A stretch of DNA of 64,000 bases from Desulfuromonadales bacterium (lineage in GTDB: Bacteria > Desulfobacterota > Desulfuromonadia > Desulfuromonadales > BM103): assembly GCA_014860225.1 (NCBI GenBank), contig JACZKE010000009.1, forward strand, positions 1 through 64,000, read 5' to 3'. Below the pieces are notes generated by a model, which saw nothing but the letters and a program-made list of their open reading frames with translations, was not told where the DNA came from and searched no databases. This document shows positions 16,910-25,232 of this stretch, in pieces. The first letter of the stretch is position 1. Each line of letters begins with the position of its first letter. Made by a program: the position numbers and the translations under genes.

Positions 16910-19411
16910 ATGGACATCAAAATATTACAAAAAAACTTCGATGCGAGTTTGACCGACCTGCCCCCCCTCGGCATGGATGTACACAGCCTGGTGGAGGATT
17001 TTCGGCACTATTATTCCCATACTCTGGGTCGTGACCGAAACTCCAGGTCGGCCTATTATGGTTACCAGGCCCTGGTGATGAGCGTCCGCGACCGGCTGAT
17101 GGAACGCTGGCAGAAGACCCGCTACGCTTACGATGCAGCTGACGCAAGTCATGCTTACTATCTTTCTCTTGAGTTCTTGATGGGCCGCACCCTGGGAAAT
17201 GCCGCCCTCAACCTCGGGCTCGACGAGGCGACCGATCTGGCAGTTCGCTGTCTGGGGATGGAGCTGGAGGAGTTGGCCGAAACCGAGAACGATGCCGGGC
17301 TTGGCAATGGCGGTCTGGGGCGGCTGGCCGCGTGTTTCCTCGACAGCTGTGCCACTCTGCAGTTACCGGTTACCGGCTACGGCATGCGCTATGAGTACGG
17401 CATGTTCCGTCAGATAATCGCCGCCGGCGAGCAGGTCGAAGAACCGGATCACTGGTTGCGAAAGGGTAATCCATGGGAACTGGAACGTCCGGAGTATACT
17501 CAACGGGTGCGCTTCGGCGGGCGTATTGAATGGCAACACGCAGACCGGGGGAAACAACGACCTCGTTGGGTAGAAACCCAGGATGTGCTGGCGGTCCCTT
17601 ACGATGTTCCGGTGCCGGGTTACCGTAACGGCACAGTCAACACCCTGCGTCTCTGGCAGGCCTCTGCCACCGACGAATTCAATCTCGGCGAGTTCAACGC
17701 CGGACTCTACCCAGAGTCTGTAGCGGCTAAGAATACGGCTGAGCAGATCACGTTGGTCCTCTATCCCAACGACACCAGCGAGAATGGCAAGGAACTGCGC
17801 CTGCGCCAGCAATACTTTCTCGCCTCGGCCAGCCTGCAAGACATAGTCGCCCGCTGGGTCGGCATCCACGGCCACGATTTTTCCAGATTTGCCGCCAAAA
17901 ACCGTTTCCAGCTTAACGACACCCATCCGAGTTGCGCAGTTCCTGAGCTGATGCGCCTGCTTATGGACGAGCACGACATGAGATGGGACGAAGCCTGGGA
18001 GATTACCTCTACCACCATGGCTTATACCAACCACACCCTGCTTCCCGAGGCACTTGAACGCTGGCCGGTGACAACCTTTGCCCGGCTATTGCCGCGACTA
18101 CTCGACATCATCTATGAGATCAACGCCAGATTCCTGGCCGAAGTCGCCCAGCGCTGGCCTGGCGACACCGCACAGCAGCGCCGCATGTCGATTATCGAAG
18201 AGGGCGCGATTCCACACGTGCGTATGGCCTACCTGGCCATCGTTGGCAGCTTTTCTGTCAACGGTGTCGCCGCTCTCCATTCTCAGTTGCTTACCGAGGG
18301 GTTGTTCAGCAATTTTTTTGCGCTTTGGCCGGAGAAGTTCAACAACAAGACCAACGGTGTCACCCCGCGCCGCTGGCTCGCCTTGTGCAACCCGCAACTC
18401 TCCAATCTGATCACCGAAACCATCGGTGAGGGCTGGGTTGCCGATCTCTCCCGACTTGCCGATCTGGCCCCGTACGCAGAAGATCCAGCCTTTCGAAGCC
18501 GCTGGCGGGCGGTGAAGCAGGCGAACAAATTGCTTATGGCGCAGATGATCGTGGTCGATTGCGGCGTGGCCTTCAATCTGGAAGCGATTTTTGATGTACA
18601 GGTCAAGCGCATCCATGAATACAAGCGGCAACTGCTCAATGTCCTGCATGTCATTCATCTCTACGACCGTCTCAAGCGGGGAGACGATGTTAATTTTACC
18701 CCGCGCTGCGTCCTCATCGGCGGCAAAGCCGCTCCCGGCTATTTCATGGCCAAGCGCATCATCAAGCTGATCAACAACGTCGCGGCTGTAGTCAATAACG
18801 ATCCGGTGACTGCCGGACGTCTGCGTCTCGCCTTTCTGCCCAATTATCGGGTAACCGCAATGGAAGCAATCGCTCCCGGAACTGATCTTTCAGAGCAGAT
18901 CTCCACTGCTGGCAAGGAGGCTTCCGGAACCGGAAACATGAAGTTCATGATGAACGGTGCTTTAACGATTGGCACCCTGGACGGGGCCAACATCGAAATC
19001 CGCGAAGAGGTTGGTGAAGAAAACTTCTTTCTGTTCGGGCTGTCCGCTGCAGAGGTCGAGGAGATGCGCAGCCGTTACGACCCCGTGGCAATCATCGCTG
19101 CCGATGAAGACCTGCGCCGGGTGATGCAGTTACTCGAAAACGCTCAATTCAACCAGTTCGAGCCAGGCATCTTCGACCCGATCCTCAACGCAATCACCAA
19201 TGCCGACGACCCCTGGATGACGGCGGCCGACTTCCGCAGCTACGTTGATGCACAGCAGCGCGTTGCCGAAGCCTACCGTAACGAGGAGCACTGGACCCGC
19301 ATGAGCATTCTGAATACCGCCGCAAGTTCCCGTTTTTCCTCGGACCGCACGATTGCCGAGTACAATAGTGATATCTGGGGACTGGAGGCGGTATCGCCGG
19401 TGACGGTATAA
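16910..19411 (+). CDS. glgP: Glycogen/maltodextrin phosphorylase
   Basis: 833 residues, GT35 family, normal length. It releases glucose 1-phosphate from glycogen or maltodextrin using PLP. The PLP lysine is Lys678 in GTGNMKFMMNGAL, followed by the TLDGANIEI segment. Other conserved blocks include GLGNGGLGRLAACFLDS, QLNDTHPS and the RRW of the glycogen-binding loop (GVTPRRWL). AGGAAG precedes the ATG by 5 nt. It is transcribed away from the pyr operon. No other glycogen gene is adjacent, so its pathway partners lie elsewhere. Confidence 0.97.
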   Translation: MDIKILQKNFDASLTDLPPLGMDVHSLVEDFRHYYSHTLGRDRNSRSAYYGYQALVMSVRDRLMERWQKTRYAYDAADASHAYYLSLEFLMGRTLGNAALNLGLDEATDLAVRCLGMELEELAETENDAGLGNGGLGRLAACFLDSCATLQLPVTGYGMRYEYGMFRQIIAAGEQVEEPDHWLRKGNPWELERPEYTQRVRFGGRIEWQHADRGKQRPRWVETQDVLAVPYDVPVPGYRNGTVNTLRLWQASATDEFNLGEFNAGLYPESVAAKNTAEQITLVLYPNDTSENGKELRLRQQYFLASASLQDIVARWVGIHGHDFSRFAAKNRFQLNDTHPSCAVPELMRLLMDEHDMRWDEAWEITSTTMAYTNHTLLPEALERWPVTTFARLLPRLLDIIYEINARFLAEVAQRWPGDTAQQRRMSIIEEGAIPHVRMAYLAIVGSFSVNGVAALHSQLLTEGLFSNFFALWPEKFNNKTNGVTPRRWLALCNPQLSNLITETIGEGWVADLSRLADLAPYAEDPAFRSRWRAVKQANKLLMAQMIVVDCGVAFNLEAIFDVQVKRIHEYKRQLLNVLHVIHLYDRLKRGDDVNFTPRCVLIGGKAAPGYFMAKRIIKLINNVAAVVNNDPVTAGRLRLAFLPNYRVTAMEAIAPGTDLSEQISTAGKEASGTGNMKFMMNGALTIGTLDGANIEIREEVGEENFFLFGLSAAEVEEMRSRYDPVAIIAADEDLRRVMQLLENAQFNQFEPGIFDPILNAITNADDPWMTAADFRSYVDAQQRVAEAYRNEEHWTRMSILNTAASSRFSSDRTIAEYNSDIWGLEAVSPVTV

Positions 19412-19476
19412 TATGCAATTCGTCAAAAAGCAGGTATTCTTGTAACAAGAGAGGCTCTTGCAAAAGTCGAAAATAC

Positions 19477-19562
19477 TGTCATTCCTGCAGGCCACTGGCC
19501 GTAATTCGGTGTCTGGATAAGTAAAATAACTGGATTATCGATAGAAGCCTTCGGGGATGACA
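19477..19562. repeat. 86-bp stretch with inverted ends, dispersed-repeat type
   Basis: TGTCATTCC (19477-19485) and GGGATGACA (19554-19562) are inverted with one wobble. Inside lie TCTGGATAA and CTGGATTAT in the positions where GTCATTCC...ATCCAG repeats of many genomes carry CTGGAT. A short hairpin CAAGAG-AGG-CTCTTG (19446-19460) precedes it. This and the repeat at 19692-19726 are all I find between glgP and the next gene. Confidence 0.4.
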
Positions 19563-19691
19563 ACCCTGTTGCAAGCGGCTAAAGAGAATCATTTTGAGCT
19601 GTTTACCAAACTGAGACGGTGCCATGATGCCGCAGTCGTCAACCTCAACCGGGGAGACATCGTAGCTTTTTCCGAAGTACCGGGTTCCCAG

Positions 19692-19726
19692 CTAGTGCCT
19701 ATCCGGAAACTCCGGACAACACAAAG
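19692..19726 (-). repeat. Dispersed repeat family B, third and partial copy
   Basis: On the minus strand this reads TGTGTTGTCCGGAG then TTTCCGGATAGGCACTA, matching the core of the longer copies at 31013-31080 and 44230-44297. It lies directly against the ribosome site of the gene at 19738. Confidence 0.65.
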
Positions 19727-19737
19727 GAAGGTGGGTT

Positions 19738-20214
19738 ATGAGTGATATCGCGGAATTGTTTGCAGACGGGCTGTTCAAAGGATTTGCTCCGGATGAAACG
19801 GTAGCATTCCTGCGCCGGTGTCAGGAAAAAACTTATCCGGATGGTACCAACCTTTTCATGGAGCAGGCTGAAGCGACCAAGCTCTACCTGATTCTAAAAG
19901 GAAGTATAGATCTCCACTTTGAGATGCCTCACCGGGAGAATGCAGACACAGCAATAGTTTCATTAAAACCAGGTGCTGCTGTTGGCTGGTCAGCAATTGT
20001 ACCACCACACCAATACCGGCTATCCGGATATTGCAGAGGTGAAACCACACTGCTTGAAGTCGACCGGGAGACCCTCCAGGTGCTCTTCGAAACCAATTAT
20101 CATCTGGCCTATATCTTCATGCGAAACATCGCCATCCTTACCGGTGAGCGTTTACACCATGTCCAGGACAAACTTGCCAAAGTCCTTGCAGATGAGGCGG
20201 TCAACGGTTGGTGA
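19738..20214 (+). CDS. Cyclic nucleotide-binding domain protein without output domain
   Basis: 158 residues that form one cNMP-binding (Crp-sensor) domain: LFKGFAPDETVAFL at the start, YPDGTNLFMEQ, LYLILKGSIDL, a phosphate-cassette region GAAVGWSAIVPPHQY, then LEVDRETLQVLFE. The normal cassette RxA-type Arg/Ser pattern is not evident, so nucleotide binding is doubtful. The C-terminal helix is present but there is no HTH, unlike Crp. GGAAGG lies before the ATG, next to repeat family B. Function unknown; a signalling or scaffold role is inference. Confidence 0.75.
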   Translation: MSDIAELFADGLFKGFAPDETVAFLRRCQEKTYPDGTNLFMEQAEATKLYLILKGSIDLHFEMPHRENADTAIVSLKPGAAVGWSAIVPPHQYRLSGYCRGETTLLEVDRETLQVLFETNYHLAYIFMRNIAILTGERLHHVQDKLAKVLADEAVNGW

Positions 20215-20563
20215 CCACGTCTGCAAAATTGTAAGTTTCCCTGAAGTGCCCCTGAGCCATGAAATAAAAGCCGGGCTGATCCCTTGTCCCCTACCTCAAG
20301 GGCATAAAGTTAACAACCTTTTGTCTTGCAAAAATACAACCTTACGAGGATTGTTTTAAGTTTCACATCCATGCGATTATGCACCCTGTAAAATGAGCTT
20401 CTGGAATGTGTGCTGCTGCAAAGAAAAACCCCATAATTAAAACTTGGCCATTCCTCACGGCTTGAGACCGATTGCCTGGGTTAAGTCTGGTTATTTAATT
20501 AAAAAGCCGACGATACACAGAACGCCATGTGTAGAATTCAATCGAGAAAATCGGGGAATATTC
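20215..20563. other. Intergenic stretch, nothing recognised
   Basis: 349 bp between the cyclic-nucleotide-binding gene and the zinc-ribbon gene. I see no convincing reading frame, terminator or promoter. The last 120 bp are in frame with the zinc-ribbon gene but have no good start. Confidence 0.4.
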
Positions 20564-20758
20564 ATGTTTAAGCATCAGTATCAATCTCGCCAGAAAATCC
20601 CTCTTGAATGTCCGTATTGCAAAGATTTTTTCGAATGCAACTCCGACCAGCTGTCTGCCGGCGAACCAATTATGTGCCCTCACTGTCACAAACTCTTTGA
20701 ATGCCGTAACCGCGAACTGTTTGCCGCCCTCAAACACATTCACAAGATGGCCAGCTGA
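20564..20758 (+). CDS. Small two-CxxC zinc-ribbon protein
   Basis: 64 residues with two zinc knuckles, CPYC...FEC and CPHC...FEC, separated by about 20 residues, which should bind one zinc in a ribbon. Such MJ0042-like ribbons occur in nucleic-acid binding and PilZ-associated proteins. The ATG at 20564 has GGGGA upstream; an in-frame extension to 20444 is unlikely. It is followed by a 50-codon frame 19 bp downstream. No named family. Confidence 0.6.
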   Translation: MFKHQYQSRQKIPLECPYCKDFFECNSDQLSAGEPIMCPHCHKLFECRNRELFAALKHIHKMAS

Positions 20759-20777
20759 ATAAATTACGAGGCATGAA

Positions 20778-20930
20778 ATGGACCCGGAACTGTTTGAAAA
20801 AACCCCAGTTCGAAAATGGAGCCAACTCACTAACGATGAGCAGAAACAGGAGCTGGAAGTGTTGCGTCAGAGCCGTTATTTCAAGAACTTGCCGAGCAGG
20901 ATACGAACCATCATTAACTTCATAACGTAA
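20778..20930 (+). CDS. Predicted 50-residue protein, unknown
   Basis: An ATG at 20778 with GAGG 6 nt upstream opens a 50-codon frame: MDPELFEKTPVRKWSQLTND, then EQKQELEVLRQSRYFKNLP and a hydrophobic end. It reads as a charged helix followed by a short basic amphipathic segment. It follows the zinc-ribbon gene closely and may be co-transcribed. No family is recognised. Plausible by context and ribosome site only. Confidence 0.45.
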   Translation: MDPELFEKTPVRKWSQLTNDEQKQELEVLRQSRYFKNLPSRIRTIINFIT

Positions 20931-20992
20931 ACCAAACGATCATTTTCAGGCAGAGGCACAGGCTATCGATTGCCTCTTGTAAAGGATTCAGC

Positions 20993-21733
20993 TCACGGGA
21001 GCATGCTAGCAAGCCACTTTTTGATCTTCTTATGGTGCGAGCCCTTCCAATATATTTGACCACAGCCAGTACACCGCTGGAATTCTTCGTAGTAGCGTCT
21101 GGTCTTAGGCTCCAAGCAATGCAGAACTTCACCCTTTGTCACCGTCTCTATCAACCCGTTGCAGATCATGCACCTCAGCCATGGCCGGATCTGCCCATGC
21201 AGATGGTAGCGGTCAAGAACCTGTCGGACCTGTTCATCTACGACATCAGAGCGCACAAGAGTCCCGTGCATCAGATGGCGATGCTTGAGAATACCCAGAT
21301 CACGCGTGAGGAGGATCCGCTCCTGTTCGACGGCAAGCCGGAGAAGTTCGGCATCGGTAAAGTCGTTACGATAGAGAGTGTCAAAACCAAGCAGACGCAG
21401 GCGGCGCGCCAACTTGCCGAGGTGGACGTCCAGGACAAAGGTGGCCGGTGAAGTAATGGCCTGGCTGAGCCGGACAAGTGGAACAGCTGGCATGGTAGAG
21501 AAAGGTGGGTAGACGGCAATGGTGTCGCCATGGCTGAGTTGGTAATCGAATCCCACCGAGCGGCCATTTGCGAGAATAACATCAACCTCAGTGTGCGGGA
21601 TTCCCATCGTCTCGATCGGATCCTTGACGCCCGGGTGGTCGCGAAAACGATAAACGACTGGTGCTGCCCGGTATTTGTGAACCAGCAGACTCTCCAGTCC
21701 GTCGAAAAAGTTGAAGCTGGCCACGTTTTCCAT
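20993..21733 (-). CDS. Mut7-C ubiquitin/RNase domain protein
   Basis: About 246 residues from the ATG at 21733 (MENVASFNFF), with GGGAA upstream; frames reach 21826 but the extension looks non-coding. The N-terminal 80 residues form a ubiquitin-like fold ending in GDTIAVYPPF, the Mut7-C ubiquitin domain. The C-terminal part is the Mut7-C RNase domain, a PIN-like fold: FVLDVHLGKLARRLRLLGFDT, TRDLGILK, and two zinc-like CxxC pairs (CMIC and CTGC). The family is suspected to be a nuclease; substrate unknown. Confidence 0.85.
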   Translation of the reverse strand: MENVASFNFFDGLESLLVHKYRAAPVVYRFRDHPGVKDPIETMGIPHTEVDVILANGRSVGFDYQLSHGDTIAVYPPFSTMPAVPLVRLSQAITSPATFVLDVHLGKLARRLRLLGFDTLYRNDFTDAELLRLAVEQERILLTRDLGILKHRHLMHGTLVRSDVVDEQVRQVLDRYHLHGQIRPWLRCMICNGLIETVTKGEVLHCLEPKTRRYYEEFQRCTGCGQIYWKGSHHKKIKKWLASMLP

Positions 21734-21912
21734 GAGCGTTCCCGGATTGCCGACGGTCGGCTGTGACTGGGTTAACTTTTGCAAAGGCCTCACCCGCAAA
21801 TGATTACACATAAGCGGCATAGCCAATTCACTATTTGACTGTATAATTCTCAGAATTACTCGTCAACCACCCTCTGTCAAAGCGACAGATGAGAACAAAG
21901 GAGACACCGACA

Positions 21913-22092
21913 ATGAATATGACAGAAATCAGATCGATTGCCAGAGCCCGGGGCATAAAATGTGCGAAATTGAATAAAACCGAGTTAGTCCGGGCCGTGC
22001 AAAAACAGGAAGGCAACACGGAATGTTTCAACACTGGTCAAGCGAACAGCTGCGGTCAGGATCAATGTCTATGGCTTGCCGACTGCCGGTAG
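21913..22092 (+). CDS. Small SAP/Rho-N-like protein
   Basis: 59 residues from the ATG at 21913, with AAGGAG upstream. The N-terminal MTEIRSIARARGIKCAKLNKTELVRAVQKQEGN is a SAP-like helix-turn-helix, similar to the Rho N-terminal motif. The C-terminal half, ECFNTGQANSCGQDQCLWLADC, carries four cysteines in a pattern I recall from short Desulfuromonadales proteins. It may bind nucleic acid and perhaps a metal. Function unknown. Confidence 0.65.
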   Translation: MNMTEIRSIARARGIKCAKLNKTELVRAVQKQEGNTECFNTGQANSCGQDQCLWLADCR

Positions 22093-22206
22093 GCAAGGTT
22101 TCTAATCAGAGTAACTTCATTGCGTTCACGCTGGGTTACCGTCCGGAAAACGACCATGGATTGAGAAGGAATGTGATTGGACCAATATGCCGGAATTGTT
22201 GCCGGC

Positions 22207-22386
22207 TTACGGATAGCCCGAAAGGCCGATAGCAGAGAACGTGAGGTCCAGCTCCATTTCTGGCACTTGCTTGGCGATCCACGCGGTGAAGAGATTGCTG
22301 TTGGGACCGGGGAATACCCTGTAGGTCGTTTTCCACGGTTATGTATGGGCAGCCTTGTCAATATCATGAATCAGTTCATCGACTCC
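22207..22386 (-). pseudogene. Remnant of a DUF3750-type gene with an in-frame stop
   Basis: One minus-strand frame of 60 codons reads GVDELIHDIDKAAHT, stop, PWKTTYRVFPGPNSN, LFTAWIAKQVPEMELDL, TFSAIGLSGYP, stop (TAA at 22209-22207). PGPNSNxF followed by W.A.QVPE..L.L...AIG is, from memory, the signature of the C-terminal part of DUF3750 proteins. The internal TAA (22341-22339) sits where the family has an aromatic residue before PW. The N-terminal part is missing, cut off next to the lepB terminator. A dead fragment. Confidence 0.55.
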
Positions 22387-22399
22387 GGCTCCCCTGTAC

Positions 22400-22435
22400 A
22401 AAAAAAGGGCGCTCCATACTTTTTCAGGAGGCCCC
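22400..22435 (-). terminator. Terminator of the lepA-lepB unit
   Basis: On the minus strand GGGGCCTCC (22435-22427) pairs with GGAGCGCCC (22415-22407) with one bulged C, then seven T (22406-22400). It lies 43 bp past the lepB stop. Confidence 0.7.
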
Positions 22436-22477
22436 TTTATCAGAGAGCTTACACGCAACAAACCGCGTTGCAAATGA

Positions 22478-23137
22478 TCAGTCGATCATGCGCCCTATGC
22501 GGCTCCAGCGCGGTCTGAAATTTTCAGTGTCCCAGGACCAGTACTTGATAAACGCTTTCCCCTTGATCACCGAGCGGTCGACAAACCCCCAGAAACGACT
22601 ATCATAGGAACGGTCGCGGTTGTCGCCCATAACAAAATATTTATCCTCAGGGACAATGACCTCAGGCATGTTGTCACGTGGACCGGCGGTCAGAGTCCCG
22701 TCCTTGTAAACGGCCTCAGGTGTCAGGTAACGCTCGCCGTTGATATACACGTTTTTGCTGCGAATCTCGATTTTATCACCGGGCAGGCCGATTATCCGCT
22801 TGATGAAATCGCGACGTTGGAAGTAGGATTTTCCCTTGTCTTCCGGAAATTCAAAAACGATGATATCACCACGTTCAGGGTCTTGTATCGACAGCATCGG
22901 TTCATCACTGAACGGCACCTGAAGGCCATAAATAAATTTATTTACCAGCAGATGATCGCCGATCAACAGGGTGTCCTCCATCGAACCGGACGGGATTTTG
23001 AACGCCTGCACAACAAAGGTACGGATAATCAGGGCAAGGATGGCCGCAACAATCAGCGCTTCGCTCCAATCACGAAGTTGTGACTTTTTCTTTCGGGGAT
23101 AACCATTAGACGTTTTGTTTTTTGTGAAGAACTTCAT
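22478..23137 (-). CDS. lepB: Signal peptidase I
   Basis: 219 residues. It removes signal peptides from exported proteins in the inner membrane. One N-terminal membrane segment (residues 25-45), catalytic Ser52 in IPSGSMEDTL and catalytic Lys113 in RRDFIKRIIGLPGD are present, as is the GDNRDRSYDSRFWG box. Its ATG overlaps the lepA stop (TAATG), so it is translationally coupled, the usual lepA-lepB order. Confidence 0.96.
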   Translation of the reverse strand: MKFFTKNKTSNGYPRKKKSQLRDWSEALIVAAILALIIRTFVVQAFKIPSGSMEDTLLIGDHLLVNKFIYGLQVPFSDEPMLSIQDPERGDIIVFEFPEDKGKSYFQRRDFIKRIIGLPGDKIEIRSKNVYINGERYLTPEAVYKDGTLTAGPRDNMPEVIVPEDKYFVMGDNRDRSYDSRFWGFVDRSVIKGKAFIKYWSWDTENFRPRWSRIGRMID

Positions 23138-24942
23138 TACTTGCCTTCCTTGACTTTCAATATGGCCAGAAAGGCTTCCTGGGGCAGCTCCACGTTGCCG
23201 ACCTGCTTCATGCGCTTCTTGCCTTCCTTCTGTTTTTCCAAAAGCTTGCGCTTACGGGTTATATCACCGCCGTAACATTTTGCGGTCACATCTTTACGCA
23301 GTGCTTTAACCGTTTCGCGAGCTATAACCTTATTACCGATTGCCGCCTGAATTGCCACCTCAAACTGCTGACGCGGAATAAATTCCTTCATTTTAGAAAC
23401 AAGGTCACGACCGCGGTACTGGGCTTTATCGCGATGGACGATTAAAGAAAGTGCGTCGACAAGATCTCCGTTGATGAGAATATTGAGACGTACCAGCTCG
23501 CTCTGACGGTAATCAAGATGTTCATAATCGAGAGAAGCGTAGCCGCGCGACAGACTCTTGAGACGATCAAAGAAATCAAGGACGATTTCGTTGAGCGGCA
23601 GTTCATAGATAACCATGACGCGATTAGCGGTGAGATACTTGATTTCACGCTGCACGCCGCGTTTTTCCTCGCACAGAGCCAGCACAGCACCAACGAATTC
23701 GTTGGGTACGTGGACCGAAGCAAGAATGAATGGTTCTTCAACATGATCGATAAACTGGACTTCAGGGAGTTTGTTGGCACTATCGACGTTGATCACTTCG
23801 CCCTTGACTGTAGTGACCCGGTAGACAACGGTTGGAGCGGTAGTAATCAGGTCGACACCAAATTCCCGCTCCAGGCGCTCCTGGATAATTTCCATATGCA
23901 GCAGCCCGAGGAAGCCGCAGCGGAAACCGAAGCCGAGCGCCATTGAATTCTCCGGTTCGAAAGAGAACGAACTGTCGTTGAGACGCAATTTTTCCATGGC
24001 ATCGCGCAAGTCTTCATAATCACCGGAGTCGATCGGATAAAGTCCGGAGAAGACCATCGGCTTGACCTCTTTGAAGCCGGGCAGCGCCTTTTCTGTAGGT
24101 CTGCGAACATGGGTAATAGTATCCCCGACCTTGGCGTCCTGAACCACCTTGATGCTTGCGGTTATGAACCCGACCTCTCCTGCCGTCAGTTCGTTCACGG
24201 CCATCGTGTGCGGGGCAAAGACCCCTACTTTCAGAATCTCATGATCTGTGCGACTGGCCATCAGGCGGATTTTGTCGCCCTTCTTCAGCGAACCGTCAAT
24301 CACACGCACCAGAACAATGACGCCCTGGTACGGGTCATACCACGAATCAAATATCAAGGCCTTCAGAGGTGCCTCAGGGTCCCCGTGGGGCGCTGGAATC
24401 TTCTTGACGATCGCCTCGAGAATCTCATCGATACCGATGCCGGCCTTGGCACTGGCGACCACGGCATCGCTGGCGTCCAGGCCGATGATCTCCTCAATTT
24501 CAGAACGCACCCTCTCCGGATCTGCGCTGGGCAGATCAATTTTATTCAGGACAGGAAAGACTTCGAGGTTCTGATCAATTGCCAGGTAGACGTTGGCCAA
24601 CGTCTGGGCTTCTACGCCCTGTGACGCATCGACAACCAGCAAAGCCCCTTCGCAGGCTGACAGGGACCGGCTGACTTCATAAGTAAAGTCAACGTGACCC
24701 GGTGTATCAATCAGATTGAGGATGTATTGCTGCCCGTCGACAGAGGTATAATTCAGACGCACTGCCTGGGCTTTGATCGTGATGCCGCGTTCACGTTCCA
24801 GGTCCATCTTGTCGAGGAACTGGTCGGTCTTTTCTCGATCGGACAGGGCTCCGGTCCTTTCGAGCAAACGGTCGGCCAGAGTCGATTTACCGTGATCAAT
24901 GTGGGCTATGATAGAAAAGTTGCGGATTTGTGACTGTTTCAT
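23137..24942 (-). CDS. lepA: Elongation factor 4 (LepA)
   Basis: 601 residues, standard length. A translational GTPase that back-translocates ribosomes or helps initiation. G1 [11 protein letters not shown]3 DTPGHVDF and G4 NKIDLPSA are intact, and the LepA-specific C-terminal domain ends [21 protein letters not shown]. No clear Shine-Dalgarno sits before the ATG at 24942. The 290-bp gap to the divergent acyl-CoA synthetase gene should hold both promoters. Confidence 0.97.
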   Translation of the reverse strand: MKQSQIRNFSIIAHIDHGKSTLADRLLERTGALSDREKTDQFLDKMDLERERGITIKAQAVRLNYTSVDGQQYILNLIDTPGHVDFTYEVSRSLSACEGALLVVDASQGVEAQTLANVYLAIDQNLEVFPVLNKIDLPSADPERVRSEIEEIIGLDASDAVVASAKAGIGIDEILEAIVKKIPAPHGDPEAPLKALIFDSWYDPYQGVIVLVRVIDGSLKKGDKIRLMASRTDHEILKVGVFAPHTMAVNELTAGEVGFITASIKVVQDAKVGDTITHVRRPTEKALPGFKEVKPMVFSGLYPIDSGDYEDLRDAMEKLRLNDSSFSFEPENSMALGFGFRCGFLGLLHMEIIQERLEREFGVDLITTAPTVVYRVTTVKGEVINVDSANKLPEVQFIDHVEEPFILASVHVPNEFVGAVLALCEEKRGVQREIKYLTANRVMVIYELPLNEIVLDFFDRLKSLSRGYASLDYEHLDYRQSELVRLNILINGDLVDALSLIVHRDKAQYRGRDLVSKMKEFIPRQQFEVAIQAAIGNKVIARETVKALRKDVTAKCYGGDITRKRKLLEKQKEGKKRMKQVGNVELPQEAFLAILKVKEGK

Positions 24943-25232
24943 ATATATAAAGTGAAATTTCCTGAGAGATGCAAACGATTTACAGACCGGCTGAGCAACA
25001 AAGAACTATGAAAAATATCGGATTCTTGTTGATTTGTAAAGGAGCAAACACTCGCTGGCTCTTTTTGGATCCCCCCTCATTACCTGCGCTCAGGCTTTAT
25101 TCTTGCCATTGTTGCATGTGCCTGACTAAGATGCGTTCCTGACTGAGAGTTCAAACAAGTGAATCAACAAACAAGAGAAGAGCAACAAACTCTGGCACAA
25201 GACAACAAAGCAAGGCAGGGAGCCTGATCGCA

